Source: Valencia hispanica (Eukaryota; Chordata; Actinopteri; Cyprinodontiformes; Valenciidae). From it: a DNA stretch of 64,000 nucleotides. The DNA is taken from assembly GCA_963556495.2 (NCBI GenBank), contig OY747723.1:14540501-14604500 (forward strand), read 5' to 3'. The notes under the pieces are model-generated. The model made no database searches and was not told where the DNA came from. It was given only the letters and a program-made list of their open reading frames with translations. Below are positions 62,877 through 64,000 of the stretch, piece after piece; within the stretch, counting starts at the first letter, position 1; each line of letters opens with the position of its first letter. The translations under genes were made by a program, and so were the position numbers.

Positions 62877-63175
62877 ATAGTGACTTGCAAAAGAATTTAG
62901 ACATCCTAAACTTCATGCTTCTCATCACATTACAACCACAAACAGTACTGTATCTTATTGGAGTTTCTTCTGCTGGACAAGAAGGCTGAAAGATTCTCAA
63001 CTGCGGATCGCTGCAGCTCCTCCAGAGTTACCAGAGTTACTTAGCTGCTTCTCTGTTTAATCCTCTCCTTGCTCAGTCAGATTAGGTGGACGGCCAGGTC
63101 TTAGTGGATTGGCGGTTGGGTCTGACCCAACGAAATACATTACGTTTTTAACTCCTTTTTCGAGGCACTGTATGT
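62877..63175. mobile_element. Tc1-like short deletion derivative
   Basis: The left 'gtgacttgcaaaagaattta' and right 'ttcgaggcactgtatgtat' resemble ends of the Tc1-like family. Between them lie 'ctgctggacaagaaggctga' and 'agattaggtggacggccagg', the latter on the transposase-complement side. Confidence 0.6.
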
Positions 63176-64000
63176 ATCCATGAGTTTTGTAATACCGTGA
63201 AGCTGTACAACTAGTTTGTGCGGATGAACATTAAACATGAGATGGAGTTTTTATTTCTTGTGAAAAGGAAACAAACAGGTGCAGAACATGCAGCTAGTTT
63301 AGCCCACTTATTGCACAACATATCATCGGAGGAACAGCTGAAGCGATGGACACATTTGCCAAACAGCTCATGCAGGGAATTCCTGGCCTTTTTGCACTTA
63401 AATTTGGATCTTTTTTTTTTTTTTTTTTTTTGCGCACACATAATACACATGCTTTGTGCGCTTCCAGTTTGCTGCATGTGTTGCAAAGAGGCATAATTAA
63501 ACAATACTGCAAAAGAAAAATAGAAATCCGTGAATTTGTCAGAGGGTAACCAGGATCTTACCATTTCATGAGGCGTTGAGAAAACTTCCGCGATGACCGT
63601 TCATACATTTGTTGCAAGTTTTCATAAATGACAGCAGATTTCAAACAAGCGTGACTTGAGTTTTAGCCTACAGCTACGCTTCTGACCCAGTTCCAGTAAC
63701 TTATTTCCTCTCTACATTCCTCTCAAACCCCCGATCTATATGAGGCGGTGGTTAATAATAATACTTCTAGAAACGTCATGAACACAAGGTAACATACAGA
63801 GAGGGGATAGCTGGTTTATGCATGAGTGGTCAAGGCATGTTAGTGTGGGAACTGGAGGAGGAAATAATGGGTTGGTAGGCCGGGGGGAGTCTTTGATGAC
63901 ACTTAAAGATGGCCTCTGACCCTTTAAAAAGGTTAAGAGGCAGATTAGGAGGGGAAAGGTGGGGGTTATATACCTCCCACCTCAGGATTAGTACAAATGA
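63176..64000. other. right edge, nothing recognised
   Basis: A 19-T run lies at 63413-63431. A donor-like 'ATGAAATG|GTAAGA' on the minus strand at 63558-63568 is preceded by a short open stretch, but the peptide does not resemble nidogen. The last 150 bp is purine-rich. Confidence 0.5.

Noticed and set aside
63558..63640. Possible minus-strand exon with a good GTAAGA donor
   Set aside because: The open stretch is short, its peptide does not match nidogen or any family I recognise, and no acceptor-phase partner was found.

Overview
The window is intronic and exonic DNA from a bony fish, most likely a teleost. Evidence for this is short GT-AG exons separated by long introns, no bacterial-style gene packing, and dense fish-type mobile DNA: Tc1-like transposons with C-terminal transposase relics, L2/CR1-type LINEs, hAT-type MITEs with 8-bp target duplications, a Ty3/gypsy relic and a tRNA-derived SINE. 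I see no second protein-coding host gene.

One host gene runs across positions 390-49721 on the minus strand. It is a nidogen-2 (nid2, basement-membrane glycoprotein). I could place 30 coding exons (3892 nt, about 1297 codons). All use GT-AG borders and compatible phases, with no frame break. In gene order (right to left) they encode: the second part of the NIDO domain and an acidic/proline-rich linker (49721-45826); EGF-like 1 (41666-41398); the G2F beta-barrel (41299-39398); EGF-like modules corresponding to EGF 2, 3 and 5 of mammalian nidogens (27290-20404); and then at least eight thyroglobulin type-1 (Tg1) repeats (20306-390). Mammalian NID1 has one Tg1 repeat and NID2 has two, so this array is the main unusual feature of the window. 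The signal peptide and first NIDO exon lie beyond 49721, and the YWTD propeller exons lie off the left edge.

Every Tg1 repeat is built from two exons. The A exon (116-134 nt) carries Cys 1-2 and the 'PQCDxNG' part. The B exon is always exactly 106 nt and carries Cys 3-6 with 'CWCV'. Each A+B cassette is phase 1-1, so it can be duplicated without changing frame. Neighbouring cassettes share intron sequence, and one A exon (604-737) is a mosaic of two others, which points to recent unequal exchange or gene conversion.

The introns are a graveyard of mobile DNA with readable nesting. A Ty3/gypsy relic (1215-3760) and an L2-type LINE (6500-11503, inside an older Tc1-like MITE) sit within the Tg1 array. 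A three-layer nest lies at 14053-15733. A foldback-like element with tandem-repeat arms lies at 24033-25325. Two copies of an AT-rich MITE with an internally expanded array lie at 21.3-22.7 kb and 40.7-41.1 kb. hAT-type insertions with 8-bp duplications lie at 26480, 37554, 49769 and 53604. A 1.55-kb Tc1-like element with both ends lies at 58328-59874. From 49.7 kb to the right edge I find only repeats and unassigned, presumably intronic, sequence.
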